From positions 1 to 40,318 of IMG/VR virus record IMGVR_UViG_3300009545_000040: 40,318 bases of DNA; one strand, 5' to 3'. This stretch comes from a virus. Shown one piece after another: positions 22,248-30,025 of the stretch. Each line of letters opens with the position of its first letter. Positions within the stretch are counted from its first letter, which is position 1. A program made the position numbers and the translations under genes. The notes beneath the pieces are model-generated. The model saw only the letters and a list, made by a program, of their open reading frames with translations, was not told the origin of the DNA and made no database searches.

Positions 22248-22802
22248 ATGGGCAAGTTCGTACCGTTCGAAATCGCGCAGCAATGTTTGCTGACGCACCT
22301 CAATACCCGGCGCGGCAACAACGATGAATCGCCGGTCGCTGTCGATATCGATTTCACGATCGAGGATCTTCCGGCCAAGGCTGTCGCCGCGGCGCTGCGC
22401 ACTGATGTCGCCGACGTGATCCGCGCATTCTTCGCCGACGACGAAGAGCAGAACCGCCGCTTCCTCGGCATCGGCTCGATCCCTCTGGACGAAGAGTGGG
22501 AAGGAAAACACCAGGTCAAGATCAGCAGCCTCGCCAAGCTGCGTTGCGCGAAGCTGCGCAAGATCAAGTTCCGGCCGATCGCCAAAGGCCTGTTCGAAGG
22601 TTCGTTCCAGGTCACGATCGAAGAACCGCCGGCGGGCGTCCTCGAGGCGCTGGCGCAGAAGATCAACAAGTCGGTGCAGGTGAAGCTGGAGCAGGACGTC
22701 GCCGAACTGGACCTGCCAGAACAGCAGAAGCCGGGCGAGGCCGACAAGAAACCGAGCCGCGCGAAGAAGATTCAGGGCGAGCAGGCAGCGCTGCTGAACT
22801 GA
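22248..22802 (+). CDS. Hypothetical early phage protein
   Basis: 184 residues from ATG 22248 with GAGAAAACAG just upstream; an in-frame ATG nine codons earlier is weaker. FVPFEIAQQCLLTHLNTRRGNNDESPVAVDIDFTIEDLPAKAV is followed by two β-rich parts (KISSLAKLRCAKLRKIKFRPIAKGLFEG and FQVTIEEPPAGVLEALAQKIN) and a Lys/Glu tail. The pattern is that of a phage protein paired with the recombination genes in several proteobacterial phages, function unknown. Strongly acidic-basic mixture, probably soluble. Confidence 0.62.
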   Translation: MGKFVPFEIAQQCLLTHLNTRRGNNDESPVAVDIDFTIEDLPAKAVAAALRTDVADVIRAFFADDEEQNRRFLGIGSIPLDEEWEGKHQVKISSLAKLRCAKLRKIKFRPIAKGLFEGSFQVTIEEPPAGVLEALAQKINKSVQVKLEQDVAELDLPEQQKPGEADKKPSRAKKIQGEQAALLN

Positions 22803-22806
22803 TCCG

Positions 22807-23445
22807 ATGGCTGCCGCATCCGCCAAAGCACGCAAACCAGCAAAGCCGCAGCGCCCGCTTTATTTCCAGGCGCGTCGAGCTTTGCTGGTCGACCACAAGA
22901 CCGGCGAAGTCCTACCGGAGCAGGTCAGCGTGCTGGCACCGCTCACGCAGTGGGATACGCGGGCGATGCGCGATCGCGGCTACAAGGTCGGGCAGACGGT
23001 GCGCGGGCGCATCGAGCGGTCACGCAATCCGAAGTTCAACGGCCTGGCTCACGCGCTAGGTGCGCTCATCGTTGACCACGTTGAAGGGTTCGAAGGCAAG
23101 GACGCGCACGAGGCGCTGAAGAAGATTCAAGGCGAGGCTGGCATCTGCTGCGAAGAATCGACGATCGACGCATCGCCGTTCATGGCGCTTGTGCTCGCCG
23201 CGGCAGAACAGCACCTCGGAGCCGGCGCGAGGACGATCCTTGAGTCCGTGCTGAAAACCGTTCTCGGTGACTTCAATCAGATCACGGTGAAGGTGCCAGA
23301 GTCGATCGCCTTCGATTCGATGCCAGAGGAACGATTCAACAAACTGGTGCTTGAAGTCTGCCAGTACCTGCGCGAGCACTTCCACGGCGTTCCGCCCGGA
23401 GAGCTTTCCGAGATCATCGCCAGCGTTGAGGAAGGGCACGCGTGA
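22807..23445 (+). CDS. DUF1367-like phage protein
   Basis: 212 residues. TGEVLPEQVSVLAPLTQW, VGQTVRGRIERSRNPKFNGLAHALG, and the C-terminal SIAFDSMPEERFNKLVLEVCQYLREHF have the layout of DUF1367 proteins, which sit in the nin-like region of lambdoid phages (basic R-x-R-NPKF segment, then S(I/F)xFxxMxxxxF). The likeness is moderate; the middle (KIQGEAGICCEESTI) is specific. Function unknown, probably late replication or recombination. It begins 4 bp after the preceding gene. Confidence 0.5.
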   Translation: MAAASAKARKPAKPQRPLYFQARRALLVDHKTGEVLPEQVSVLAPLTQWDTRAMRDRGYKVGQTVRGRIERSRNPKFNGLAHALGALIVDHVEGFEGKDAHEALKKIQGEAGICCEESTIDASPFMALVLAAAEQHLGAGARTILESVLKTVLGDFNQITVKVPESIAFDSMPEERFNKLVLEVCQYLREHFHGVPPGELSEIIASVEEGHA

Positions 23446-23795
23446 CCTTCCGTCGCGCCATTGGCTCACCCACGGCCGAGCAGCAAGCACGCCAGGACCT
23501 GTGCCGCGCTCGCGGGTGCATCGCTTGCATCATCGAAGTGTGCCCGCAGCCGGGCCCGTCTGAGATTCATCACCAGACCAAAAGCGGTCGCCAGATCGGG
23601 CAAGACGAAAGCGTCTGCCTCTGCTCTTGGCATCACCGCTCCATCTGTCGATTCGGTATGACGACTTCGCGGATGGAAGCCGCGCATGGTCCGAGCCTTC
23701 ACCGCCCGCGCCGATTCTTCGAGCGCTACGGCGACAACGCCGAGCAATTGACCTTCCAGAACAATCTGATCGCAGCGGGGAGAAAGGCAGCATGA
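23442..23795 (+). CDS. Ref-like HNH nuclease
   Basis: 117 residues from GTG 23442 (GTGA overlap). CRARGCIACI...EIHHQTKSGRQIG, then SVCLCSWHHRSI and GPSLHRPRRFFERYGDNAEQL. This is the Ref (recombination enhancement function) pattern of phage P1 and relatives: a zinc-bound HNH nuclease, with His-His of the first strand and H-H in the last helix. P1 Ref is a RecA-dependent nuclease that cuts at D-loops. It sits next to a RuvC-like resolvase, so both may serve late recombination or concatemer processing. Overlaps both neighbours. Confidence 0.82.
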   Translation: MTFRRAIGSPTAEQQARQDLCRARGCIACIIEVCPQPGPSEIHHQTKSGRQIGQDESVCLCSWHHRSICRFGMTTSRMEAAHGPSLHRPRRFFERYGDNAEQLTFQNNLIAAGRKAA

Positions 23796-24343
23796 CGTTT
23801 CGCGTGACATTAGGCATCGACCCTGGCCTCGCTGGCTGCATCGCGATTCTGGCCGACGGCGATCCAGCGGGCTTCATCGATATGCCGACGGTCGAGCGCA
23901 ACATCGGCACCGGTCGCGCGATCGACTCGCACGAACTGGCCGCACTATTGCGTGGCATCTTCCAGACGCATCAAGGCGCCGACGTCCAAGTCTGGGTCGA
24001 GTACGTCAACGCTATGCCGGCGACGAAAGGCGAGAGCGGCGCACCGCGCGCAGCGATGGGCAGCAGCAGCGCCTTCCGGTTCGGTGAGGGCTACGGTGTT
24101 GTGAAGGGTGTCCTGGGCGCGCTCGGCCTGCACTGGCAACTGGTCTTCCCGCAGAAGTGGAAAGCGCACCATGGCCTGCTCAAGCAAGAGAAAGACGCCG
24201 CGCGCATCCGCGCGATCGAACTGTTCCCGGCACTCGCTGGCGATCTGGCACGCAAGAAAGACATTGGTCGCGCCGACAGTTTGATGATTGCGCTCTACGG
24301 CTGGCAGATAGAGAACGGCCAAACGTCGAAGGAAGCAGCATGA
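23792..24343 (+). CDS. RuvC-like Holliday junction resolvase
   Basis: 183 residues from ATG 23792 (ATGA overlap); the open frame upstream to 23627 belongs to another gene. LGIDPGLAGCIAILADG carries the first Asp of the RNase H-like fold, VQVWVEYVNAMP the Glu, and KKDIGRADSLMIALYGW the last Asp. Family members cut four-way junctions symmetrically, as do the lambda Rap and RusA proteins that fill the same place. Short for RuvC (~170 residues) and therefore full length. Confidence 0.88.
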   Translation: MTFRVTLGIDPGLAGCIAILADGDPAGFIDMPTVERNIGTGRAIDSHELAALLRGIFQTHQGADVQVWVEYVNAMPATKGESGAPRAAMGSSSAFRFGEGYGVVKGVLGALGLHWQLVFPQKWKAHHGLLKQEKDAARIRAIELFPALAGDLARKKDIGRADSLMIALYGWQIENGQTSKEAA

Positions 24344-24534
24344 CCTTCCGCCTGCTCGAAACCATCGACTGCCAGCACTACTCCCAAGGCAACTGCCGCT
24401 ATCCCCACGCCCCGCAACCGCTGATCGCAAAGTGGCCGCGCTGCATTCTGGACAAAGGTGACTGCCGCGTGGCGTGCTGCGTTCGGTGGCCGCATCACCA
24501 GGTCATGCCGGCGACGGTTGAGGTTGCAGCGTGA
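24340..24534 (+). CDS. Small Cys-rich protein
   Basis: 64 residues from ATG 24340 (ATGA overlaps at both ends). It reads TIDCQHYSQGNCRYP and WPRCILDKGDCRVACCVRWP: seven Cys, probably one or two zinc sites. It shares its first four residues (MTFR) with several neighbours. No family recognised. Confidence 0.6.
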   Translation: MTFRLLETIDCQHYSQGNCRYPHAPQPLIAKWPRCILDKGDCRVACCVRWPHHQVMPATVEVAA

Positions 24535-27152
24535 CGGACGCTTACCGCCAATTCCTTGAGCAGAAGGTTGCGGTAGCGCCGCGCCTCGGGTTCGATATCG
24601 CGGAAAGCGAAATCAATCCAATCCTCAAGCCGCATCAGCGCGCGATCGTCCGATGGGCCATTGCCGGCGGCCGGCGTGCGATCTTCGCCGCCTTCGGTCT
24701 CGGCAAGAGCGTCATCCAGATCGAGATCGTCCGGATCATCATGCTGCATACCGGTGGTCGCGGCCTGATCGTCATCCCGCTCGGCGTGCGCCAGGAGTTC
24801 ATTCGCGACGCAGCGATGCTCGGCGTATCGGTCAAGTTCATCCGCCGCATGTCGGAAACGGAATGCGGTCGCTGTGGCGGAACTGGCGAGATTTGCCACA
24901 GTTCGACGCACTACGAGGGGTGCGACTGTTGCGGCGAAGCTGCGACGATCGTCTATCTGACGAACTATGAGACCGTCCGAGACGGTCACATTGACCCGAC
25001 TCAGTTCATCGTAGCCAGCCTGGACGAAGCGGCCGTGCTGCGCGGCTTCGGGGGAACGAAGACCTTCCGCGAGTTCATGCGGCTGTTCGCTGGCGACGAT
25101 CGCGGGACTGGCATCAAGACCGAAGGCGTGCGATATCGGTTCGTCGCGACCGCAACGCCGAGCCCGAACGAGTACATCGAACTGCTCGCGTATTCGGCCT
25201 ACCTCGAAGTGATGGAGGTAGGGCAGGCAAAGACCAGGTTCTTCAAGCGCAACAGCGAAAAGGCCGACAAGCTCACGATCCATCCGCACAAGGTCGAAGA
25301 GTTCTGGCTTTGGATCGCGACATGGGCGCTGTTCGTTACGAAGCCGAGTGATATCGATCCGGCATTCAGCGACGAAGGCTACACGCTGCCGCCGATCGAC
25401 GTGCGCTGGCACGAGATCGCCAGCGATCACAAGAACGCGGGCGAGGAGAAGGACGGGCAGGGCAGGCTATTCCGCAATGCAGCCATCGGCGTGCAGGATT
25501 CGGCAAAGGAGAAGCGTGAAAGCCTCGACGCGCGGATCGCCAAGCTGCTGCAGATTCGCAGCGAGGAACCGGCCGCGCATCGCCTGATCTGGCATGACCT
25601 TGAAGACGAACGCCGCGCGATCGAGCGCGCCATCCCGACATGCATCAGCGTCTACGGCTCACAGGACCTGGACGCGCGCGAGGCCAGCGTGATCGCGTTC
25701 AGTGATGGGAAGATTCAAGAGCTCGCCGGCAAGCCGGTCATGCTCGGCTCGGGCTGCAATTTCCAATATCACTGCCACTGGTCCGTGTTCCTCGGGATCG
25801 GCTTCAAGTTCAAGGATTTCATTCAAGCGATTCACCGCATCTACCGCTTCCTGCAGACCGAGCAGGTTCGCATTGATCTGATCTACACCGAAGCCGAGCG
25901 CGATATTCGCCGCCAGCTCGAACGCAAATGGACCCAACATAATGAGATGGTTGCCCGCATGACAGAGATCATCCGCGAGTTCGGCATGGCGCACGCGGCG
26001 TCCGCATCGCAGCTTGCGCGCTCGCTCGGTGTCGTCCGCGTCGAGGCCTCGGGCCAGACCTATACGATGGTGAACAACGATTGCGTAGTCGAGACACGCA
26101 TCATGGAGGCCAACAGCGTCGACCTGATCGTCACGTCGATTCCTTTTAGTCACCAATACGAGTACACGCCGAGCTTCAACGATTTCGGGCACACCGACGA
26201 CAACCCGCACTTCTGGCGACAGATGGATTTCCTCACGCCGCAGCTGCTGCGAGTACTTCGCCCCGGCCGAGTCGCAGCGATTCACGTCAAAGACCGAATC
26301 ACGCCAGGTGGAATCAACGGCCTCGGTTTCCAGACGGTGCAGCCCTTCAGCGACGAGTGCGTTGCGCACTTCGTGAAGCATGGCTTCGCGTTCCTCGCAC
26401 GCAAGACGATCGTCACTGACGTCGTGCGAGAGAACAATCAGACATATCGTCTCGGCTGGAGCGAACAGTGCAAGGACGGCTCGCGCATGGGCGCTGGCAT
26501 GCCGGAATACATGCTGATATTCCGCAAGCCACCGAGCGACGCGAGCAACGGTTATGCGGACGAACCGGTCGCGAAGGACAAGGCGCAATTCACGCGGCCG
26601 CGCTGGCAGTTCGATGCGCACGGCTTCACTCGCAGCTCGGGCAACCGGCCGCTGAGACCGGAGGAACTCGAAGGCCTCGAGCAGCAGGCGGTGTTCAAAC
26701 TCTTCCGCAAGCACTCGCTGGAAAACGTCTACGATTTTCGCCATGACGTGCGGATCGCCGAACACGTCGACAAATCCGGCTGGCTCCCAAGCACCTTCAT
26801 GCTGCTGCAGCCGCAGTCCTGGCACCCGGACGTATGGACCGACATCACGCGCATGCGCACTCTCAACGGCGCGCAGCACGCGGCAGGGAGAGAGCTCCAC
26901 ATCTGTCCGCTGCAGTTTGATATCGTCGATCGATGCATCGAGCAGTACTCGATGCCGGGAGAAACGATCTTCGACCCCTTCGCTGGATTGGGCACTGTGC
27001 CGTATTGCGCGATCAAGCTGAAGCGCCGAGGCCACGGCGTCGAGTTGAACAACCGATATTTCCTCGATGCTGCAGCCTACTGCGCCGCGGCCGAGCGCGA
27101 TCTCGATATGCCAGACCTGTTCGGCGCGATCGACCTGGAGCAAGCCGCATGA
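24531..27152 (+). CDS. Helicase-like/DNA methyltransferase fusion
   Basis: 873 residues. The N-terminal ~470 residues resemble an SF2 helicase: Q-motif-like PILKPHQRAIVRWAIAGGRRAIFA, Walker A AAFGLGKS (GKS without the usual third Gly), GLIVIPLGVRQEFIRDA, then TATPSPNEY and a C-terminal RecA part (IQAIHRIYRFLQ in place of Q-x-x-G-R-x-x-R). A Cys-rich insert, CGRCGGTGEICH and CDCCGE, interrupts the first RecA domain. The C-terminal ~370 residues are a β-class amino-methyltransferase: motif IV TSIPFSHQYEYTPSFND comes before motif I (FDPFAGLGTVPYCAI). SIPF replaces the usual (D/S)PP(Y/F). Known from siphophages, expected product N4-methylcytosine or N6-methyladenine, used against restriction. The longest gene of the early region. 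Confidence 0.85.
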   Translation: MTDAYRQFLEQKVAVAPRLGFDIAESEINPILKPHQRAIVRWAIAGGRRAIFAAFGLGKSVIQIEIVRIIMLHTGGRGLIVIPLGVRQEFIRDAAMLGVSVKFIRRMSETECGRCGGTGEICHSSTHYEGCDCCGEAATIVYLTNYETVRDGHIDPTQFIVASLDEAAVLRGFGGTKTFREFMRLFAGDDRGTGIKTEGVRYRFVATATPSPNEYIELLAYSAYLEVMEVGQAKTRFFKRNSEKADKLTIHPHKVEEFWLWIATWALFVTKPSDIDPAFSDEGYTLPPIDVRWHEIASDHKNAGEEKDGQGRLFRNAAIGVQDSAKEKRESLDARIAKLLQIRSEEPAAHRLIWHDLEDERRAIERAIPTCISVYGSQDLDAREASVIAFSDGKIQELAGKPVMLGSGCNFQYHCHWSVFLGIGFKFKDFIQAIHRIYRFLQTEQVRIDLIYTEAERDIRRQLERKWTQHNEMVARMTEIIREFGMAHAASASQLARSLGVVRVEASGQTYTMVNNDCVVETRIMEANSVDLIVTSIPFSHQYEYTPSFNDFGHTDDNPHFWRQMDFLTPQLLRVLRPGRVAAIHVKDRITPGGINGLGFQTVQPFSDECVAHFVKHGFAFLARKTIVTDVVRENNQTYRLGWSEQCKDGSRMGAGMPEYMLIFRKPPSDASNGYADEPVAKDKAQFTRPRWQFDAHGFTRSSGNRPLRPEELEGLEQQAVFKLFRKHSLENVYDFRHDVRIAEHVDKSGWLPSTFMLLQPQSWHPDVWTDITRMRTLNGAQHAAGRELHICPLQFDIVDRCIEQYSMPGETIFDPFAGLGTVPYCAIKLKRRGHGVELNNRYFLDAAAYCAAAERDLDMPDLFGAIDLEQAA

Positions 27153-27355
27153 AGCGCTTCCTATTCGAAGGCCGCGAAGCCACGATTGCGGAGATTCGCG
27201 CCATCGTGCCGTGCCTGACAGACTCGACCGTTCGCGCGCATCTTCGCGCGGGACGGAATACGAAGCAGGCAATGCTGACATTTGACTTCAACGCGGCACG
27301 ACGGCGAGGCGGGCAGAAGGGTCGCAAGACTGTGCGGGCGCAGGGCTGGTTCTGA
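27149..27355 (+). CDS. Small basic DNA-binding-like protein
   Basis: 68 residues from ATG 27149 (ATGA overlap). EATIAEIRAIVPCLTDSTVRAHLRAG is a plausible helix-turn-helix and the C-terminal part RRRGGQKGRKTV is highly basic. No family recognised. It lies just before the Q-like gene. Confidence 0.6.
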   Translation: MKRFLFEGREATIAEIRAIVPCLTDSTVRAHLRAGRNTKQAMLTFDFNAARRRGGQKGRKTVRAQGWF

Positions 27356-27377
27356 ATCAGGGTTGGGGAGAGTCGAT

Positions 27378-28157
27378 TTGAATCCGAGAGAACTGCTCGC
27401 GCGACTGAATGTACCGGCGATTCGCTACAGCATCGGCCGCGGTGGAATTCCCGACCTGGTGAATATCGACGTCGCCGGCGCGCTCGGAATGGCCGCATGC
27501 CGCCGGCAGGACGATGGAACCTACATTCCAGACGCCGACATGTCCTTCGCCCGCCAGGTGTTCGAAGCGTGCTGGTGGGAAGATGGCGCACCACGGCAAG
27601 ACACGGCCACCGCTCAGGAAGCGCTACGCCGCATCCTGGACGAACGCAACCGGCGCGAACGGATGGTTCTGCTCGCCCGCCTGGAGTTGAACATCGCTGA
27701 GTGTGGCCTCGCCGGCAAGCGCCGGGCTACCGAATACGACCGGAAGATCCTCGAGGATTGCACCGCGGCCGTGGATCGCGCCAAGAGCCAGACGTGGCCA
27801 TGGGAGCAGCGCACGCGCGGCGCTGATGCCGGTCCGCCGTCACCAGTCGTCTACTCGCGCATGTACCGCGCTGCGATCAGCGAAATTCGCAATCCGCGCC
27901 ATTGCCCAGAGTGCCGCGGTCGTGGCGAGGTTCAAAGCGGTCCGCTCAAGAAGATATGCCAGGAATGCGTCGGCACCGGGGTCAAGGCCGAGAAGAAGAA
28001 AGAGCGCGCCACCGCTCTCGGAGTCGATTTCGAGCAGTACCGGCGCATGTGGTTCAAGGTCTACGAATGGGCGTTTCGGATGATTCGGGACGCTGAGACG
28101 AACGGGGCGCTGGCATTCGCTCAGGCCGTTTCGACCCTTCAAGACGAAGCCGCGTGA
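27378..28157 (+). CDS. Q-like late antiterminator with zinc finger
   Basis: 259 residues from TTG 27378, preceded by GGGGAG at seven bases. The N-terminal part is helical; residues ~170-215 carry HCPECRGRG...KKICQECVGTG, a DnaJ-like four-Cys finger, then EKKKERATALGVDFEQYRRMWFKVYEW. The lambda-type Q proteins have a zinc finger of this kind, bind DNA near the late promoter and let RNA polymerase pass terminators. The position, last early gene directly before a promoter and terminator pair, is that of Q. The family match is from motif and position, not full similarity. Confidence 0.65.
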   Translation: MNPRELLARLNVPAIRYSIGRGGIPDLVNIDVAGALGMAACRRQDDGTYIPDADMSFARQVFEACWWEDGAPRQDTATAQEALRRILDERNRRERMVLLARLELNIAECGLAGKRRATEYDRKILEDCTAAVDRAKSQTWPWEQRTRGADAGPPSPVVYSRMYRAAISEIRNPRHCPECRGRGEVQSGPLKKICQECVGTGVKAEKKKERATALGVDFEQYRRMWFKVYEWAFRMIRDAETNGALAFAQAVSTLQDEAA

Positions 28158-28167
28158 AAAATCGGCT

Positions 28168-28196
28168 TTGCTTAACCACGTCCTGATGGCTATATT
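28168..28196 (+). promoter_or_regulatory. Late promoter (pR'-like)
   Basis: -35 TTGCTT (28168-28173), 17-bp spacer, -10 TATATT (28191-28196), start near 28203. A perfect palindrome GGGCAAATTGCCC follows (28205-28217) and could act as a pause site. The terminator 30 bases downstream makes a pR'-tR' arrangement as in lambda. Confidence 0.65.
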
Positions 28197-28231
28197 CGCG
28201 CGCAGGGCAAATTGCCCCCGCAGCAATCTCG

Positions 28232-28257
28232 AACCCGGCCAAGCGCCGGGTTTTTCG
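28232..28257 (+). terminator. Late terminator (tR'-like)
   Basis: 8-bp stem AACCCGGC/GCCGGGTT (28232-28239 and 28245-28252) with loop CAAGC, then a run of T (28251-28255). It stands about 30-50 nt after the late start and directly before the tRNA gene and the lysis genes. Late expression would require antitermination. Confidence 0.82.
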
Positions 28258-28261
28258 TTTC

Positions 28262-28337
28262 AGCGGCTTGGATCAGGAGGTAGATCGCCGGCCTCATAAG
28301 CCGGAAGTCGTCGGTTCGAATCCGACAGCCGCAACCA
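28262..28337 (+). tRNA. tRNA with CAU anticodon, initiator-like
   Basis: 76 nt including encoded CCA. Acceptor AGCGGCT/AGCCGCA with an A1-A72 mismatch, D stem GATC/GATC, anticodon stem CCGGC/GCCGG with loop CTCATAA, variable loop AAGTC, T stem GTCGG/CCGAC with loop TTCGAAT, discriminator A. The unpaired 1-72, A11-U24 in the D stem and CAU are initiator hallmarks; the third G of the initiator GGG/CCC anticodon stem is C31-G39 here. The 3' half is close to bacterial initiator tRNA. Alternatives: elongator Met or Ile2 (CAU with lysidine). Confidence 0.9.
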
Positions 28338-28414
28338 CCTCCGGCCCTCGAAATTCCGCCGCACGTTCGGCGAGTCCGAGTCTAAAGGCCGGCCTCTTCC
28401 AAGGAGATTCCGTC

Positions 28415-29023
28415 ATGGGTCAATTCGACGCACCGCAGCGCCATCCCGAGCAGTACCAGAAGAATCATCCGCACGCCGTTCTGCCGACCATCGATCAGGT
28501 CGCCGATCTGCCGCAGGATTCGGACTTCCCGGCCGGCTACGACAGCGCTCCGGACCCCGGCGATCCGGCCGCGCTGGTTCATTCGCTCGGCATCGCGAGC
28601 GTCATCGCGTTCGCCTGGTCGTTCCAGTGGTCGTCCTCCGATCAGCGCAAGAGCGCGCGCGGCTGGGCAGCCGATGCTGCCAAGAATGCCGGCGCGGGCG
28701 TGCAGTGGGCGGCAACGCTGCGCGATTTCGGAGGTCAGTTGAATGACGTCCAGAAGGCGAGCCTGAACTACGCCTGCAACTCTGCGAACGACCTGCAGAC
28801 GGGTGGCAACAAGACGTTCGTTCCCCCGGCCTATTCGACGGCGAGCGGCAGCGCCGAAGCTGTCGATGGCGTCGCCTTCCCGGCGAATTTCGCCGAAGGC
28901 AGCGGCGATAGCGGCCAGACCACGTTCGAACTCGGTCCGAAGGATGCCAAGGCGCTGGCCTTCGCGCAGCTGATCAGTTGCGTGCAGTCTGGCGCCTATC
29001 TGCTCGGCGCCAAGCCGGGCTGA
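28415..29023 (+). CDS. First protein gene of the late operon, unknown
   Basis: 202 residues from ATG 28415, with an excellent AAGGAG at 28401-28406. The N-terminal part is Pro/Asp-rich (QYQKNHPHAVLPTIDQ, DSDFPAGYDSAPDPGDP); then LVHSLGIASVIAFAWSFQW, a possible short hydrophobic helix, and an Ala/Asn-rich C-terminal part. No family recognised. The strong ribosome site suggests high expression. It precedes the lysis genes, so a role in lysis control or a minor virion protein are both open. Confidence 0.65.
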   Translation: MGQFDAPQRHPEQYQKNHPHAVLPTIDQVADLPQDSDFPAGYDSAPDPGDPAALVHSLGIASVIAFAWSFQWSSSDQRKSARGWAADAAKNAGAGVQWAATLRDFGGQLNDVQKASLNYACNSANDLQTGGNKTFVPPAYSTASGSAEAVDGVAFPANFAEGSGDSGQTTFELGPKDAKALAFAQLISCVQSGAYLLGAKPG

Positions 29024-29028
29024 GTTCT

Positions 29029-29364
29029 GTGAGCTCAGAGGGGGTCGGACATGTCGAGGAAGCAGGCCGCAAGCACTCCGGCGTGTTCGGGATAGTCCAA
29101 ACCGTCATCGGCGGCTTGCTACTGCTGGTGGCGGCCGGAATCTTCGCAACGCAGCGGGATTCCAATTCGACGGCGCTAGAGCAGACCAAGCAGATCGCCC
29201 GGATCGAAGGCAGTCTGACGTCGCTCACGACGCAAATGGGCCTGATGCAGAACCAGCTCGGCGGAATCGGCCAGATATCAGAACGCCTGGCACGCATTGA
29301 GTCTGAGCTGCAGGACGACCGCCGCCGGATCAACGAAATCGAGCAGGCAAGGAAGCTGAAATGA
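29029..29364 (+). CDS. Membrane protein with coiled coil, holin candidate
   Basis: 111 residues from GTG 29029. One membrane segment (GIVQTVIGGLLLLVAAGIFAT, residues ~20-40) and a coiled coil after it (KQIARIEGSLTSLTTQMGLMQNQL). Single-span with a coiled-coil tail resembles tail-anchored or hemolysin XhlA-like proteins found beside endolysins; XhlA-like proteins have the reverse order. Overlaps the next gene by 4 bp. It belongs to the lysis cluster; holin function is a possibility only. Confidence 0.6.
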   Translation: MSSEGVGHVEEAGRKHSGVFGIVQTVIGGLLLLVAAGIFATQRDSNSTALEQTKQIARIEGSLTSLTTQMGLMQNQLGGIGQISERLARIESELQDDRRRINEIEQARKLK

Positions 29365-29597
29365 TCCGCTCGCTGCCGCTGCTGATCCTGGCCGGATGCA
29401 TCAGCCAGCCAGCGCAGCAGCAATCCGTCTCGCCGCTGTTTGATCGCGCTTCGATTCTTGCGCTCCTGCAGCCGTGCCCAATCGAGCAGCCGAAGCGCTA
29501 TACGGCAGCAGAGGCAACGCGCGTAGCCAATGCTCGCAGGGACGCATTGATCGCCTGCAACAAGGACAAGGAAGCGCTTCGGGCGAAGCTGCAATGA
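29361..29597 (+). CDS. Small lipoprotein of the lysis region
   Basis: 78 residues. MIRSLPLLILAGC is a lipoprotein signal with lipobox ILAGC (Cys 13). The mature part has PCPIEQPKRYTAAEATRVANARRDALIACNKD, with two more Cys. Candidate outer-membrane spanin subunit (Rz1-like) or another envelope lipoprotein; it precedes the Rz-like gene by 1.1 kb, which is unusual for a spanin pair. Overlaps both neighbours. Confidence 0.6.
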   Translation: MIRSLPLLILAGCISQPAQQQSVSPLFDRASILALLQPCPIEQPKRYTAAEATRVANARRDALIACNKDKEALRAKLQ

Positions 29598-29770
29598 CCC
29601 TACGCCGCGCTGCGATCATTCTTGCCGTCGCGTTGCTGCTCCTGCTCATCAGCGTTCACCACGCGCTGACAACGCCGTGGCATCCGACCGAGCAACAGAT
29701 GCTCGAAGGCATGGCCAAACCGCTGAAGCAGAGCACGCAACCGCTCGGCGCGCGGACTTGGCGCGCGTGA
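29594..29770 (+). CDS. Small single-span membrane protein
   Basis: 58 residues from ATG 29594. MTLRRAAIILAVALLLLLISVHHAL forms an N-terminal membrane anchor, the rest is soluble (WHPTEQQMLEGMAKPLKQ). The Leu-rich anchor with two Arg at the N-terminus predicts N-in topology. Its stop overlaps the next ATG. Confidence 0.58.
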   Translation: MTLRRAAIILAVALLLLLISVHHALTTPWHPTEQQMLEGMAKPLKQSTQPLGARTWRA

Positions 29771-29898
29771 TGTTTACGCGATTTACCTTCAATACGCTCT
29801 GCGGGATCGGGCTGGGTATATTCGCGGCCTACGCGTTGGTGATGTGGTTGACCTGGCGCGTGCCGAAGCGCCGCCGCAAATACCGCGATCGAATCTAA
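29770..29898 (+). CDS. Small single-span membrane protein
   Basis: 42 residues from ATG 29770 in a TGATG overlap. CGIGLGIFAAYALVMWLTW is a membrane segment, followed by a basic tail (RVPKRRRKYRDRI). Short basic-tailed membrane proteins of this kind occur among holins and their inhibitors; function not assignable. Confidence 0.55.
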   Translation: MFTRFTFNTLCGIGLGIFAAYALVMWLTWRVPKRRRKYRDRI

Positions 29899-29908
29899 GG
29901 GGAATCCA

Positions 29909-30025
29909 ATGCTCTACTTGATCTGCATCGCTGCAGGCTGGGCGCTTGCTCACGTCCCGCAGGCACGCTGGCAGGCGCTTGAAACGTGGGCGACTGCACA
30001 GATCGCCAAGGTTCGCGGCAAGTGA
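29909..30025 (+). CDS. Very small protein overlapping the endolysin start
   Basis: 38 residues, ATG 29909 behind AAGGGGAA. MLYLICIAAGWALAHV is hydrophobic, the rest amphipathic (QALETWATAQIAKVRGK). Its last bases overlap the endolysin GTG (4 bp). Coupled translation with the endolysin is likely. Confidence 0.5.
   Translation: MLYLICIAAGWALAHVPQARWQALETWATAQIAKVRGK

Noticed and set aside
25659-27281. 540-codon open frame on the minus strand
   Set aside because: It is fully antisense to the helicase-methyltransferase gene, has no recognisable domain and an unusual composition; long antisense frames are expected at this GC content.
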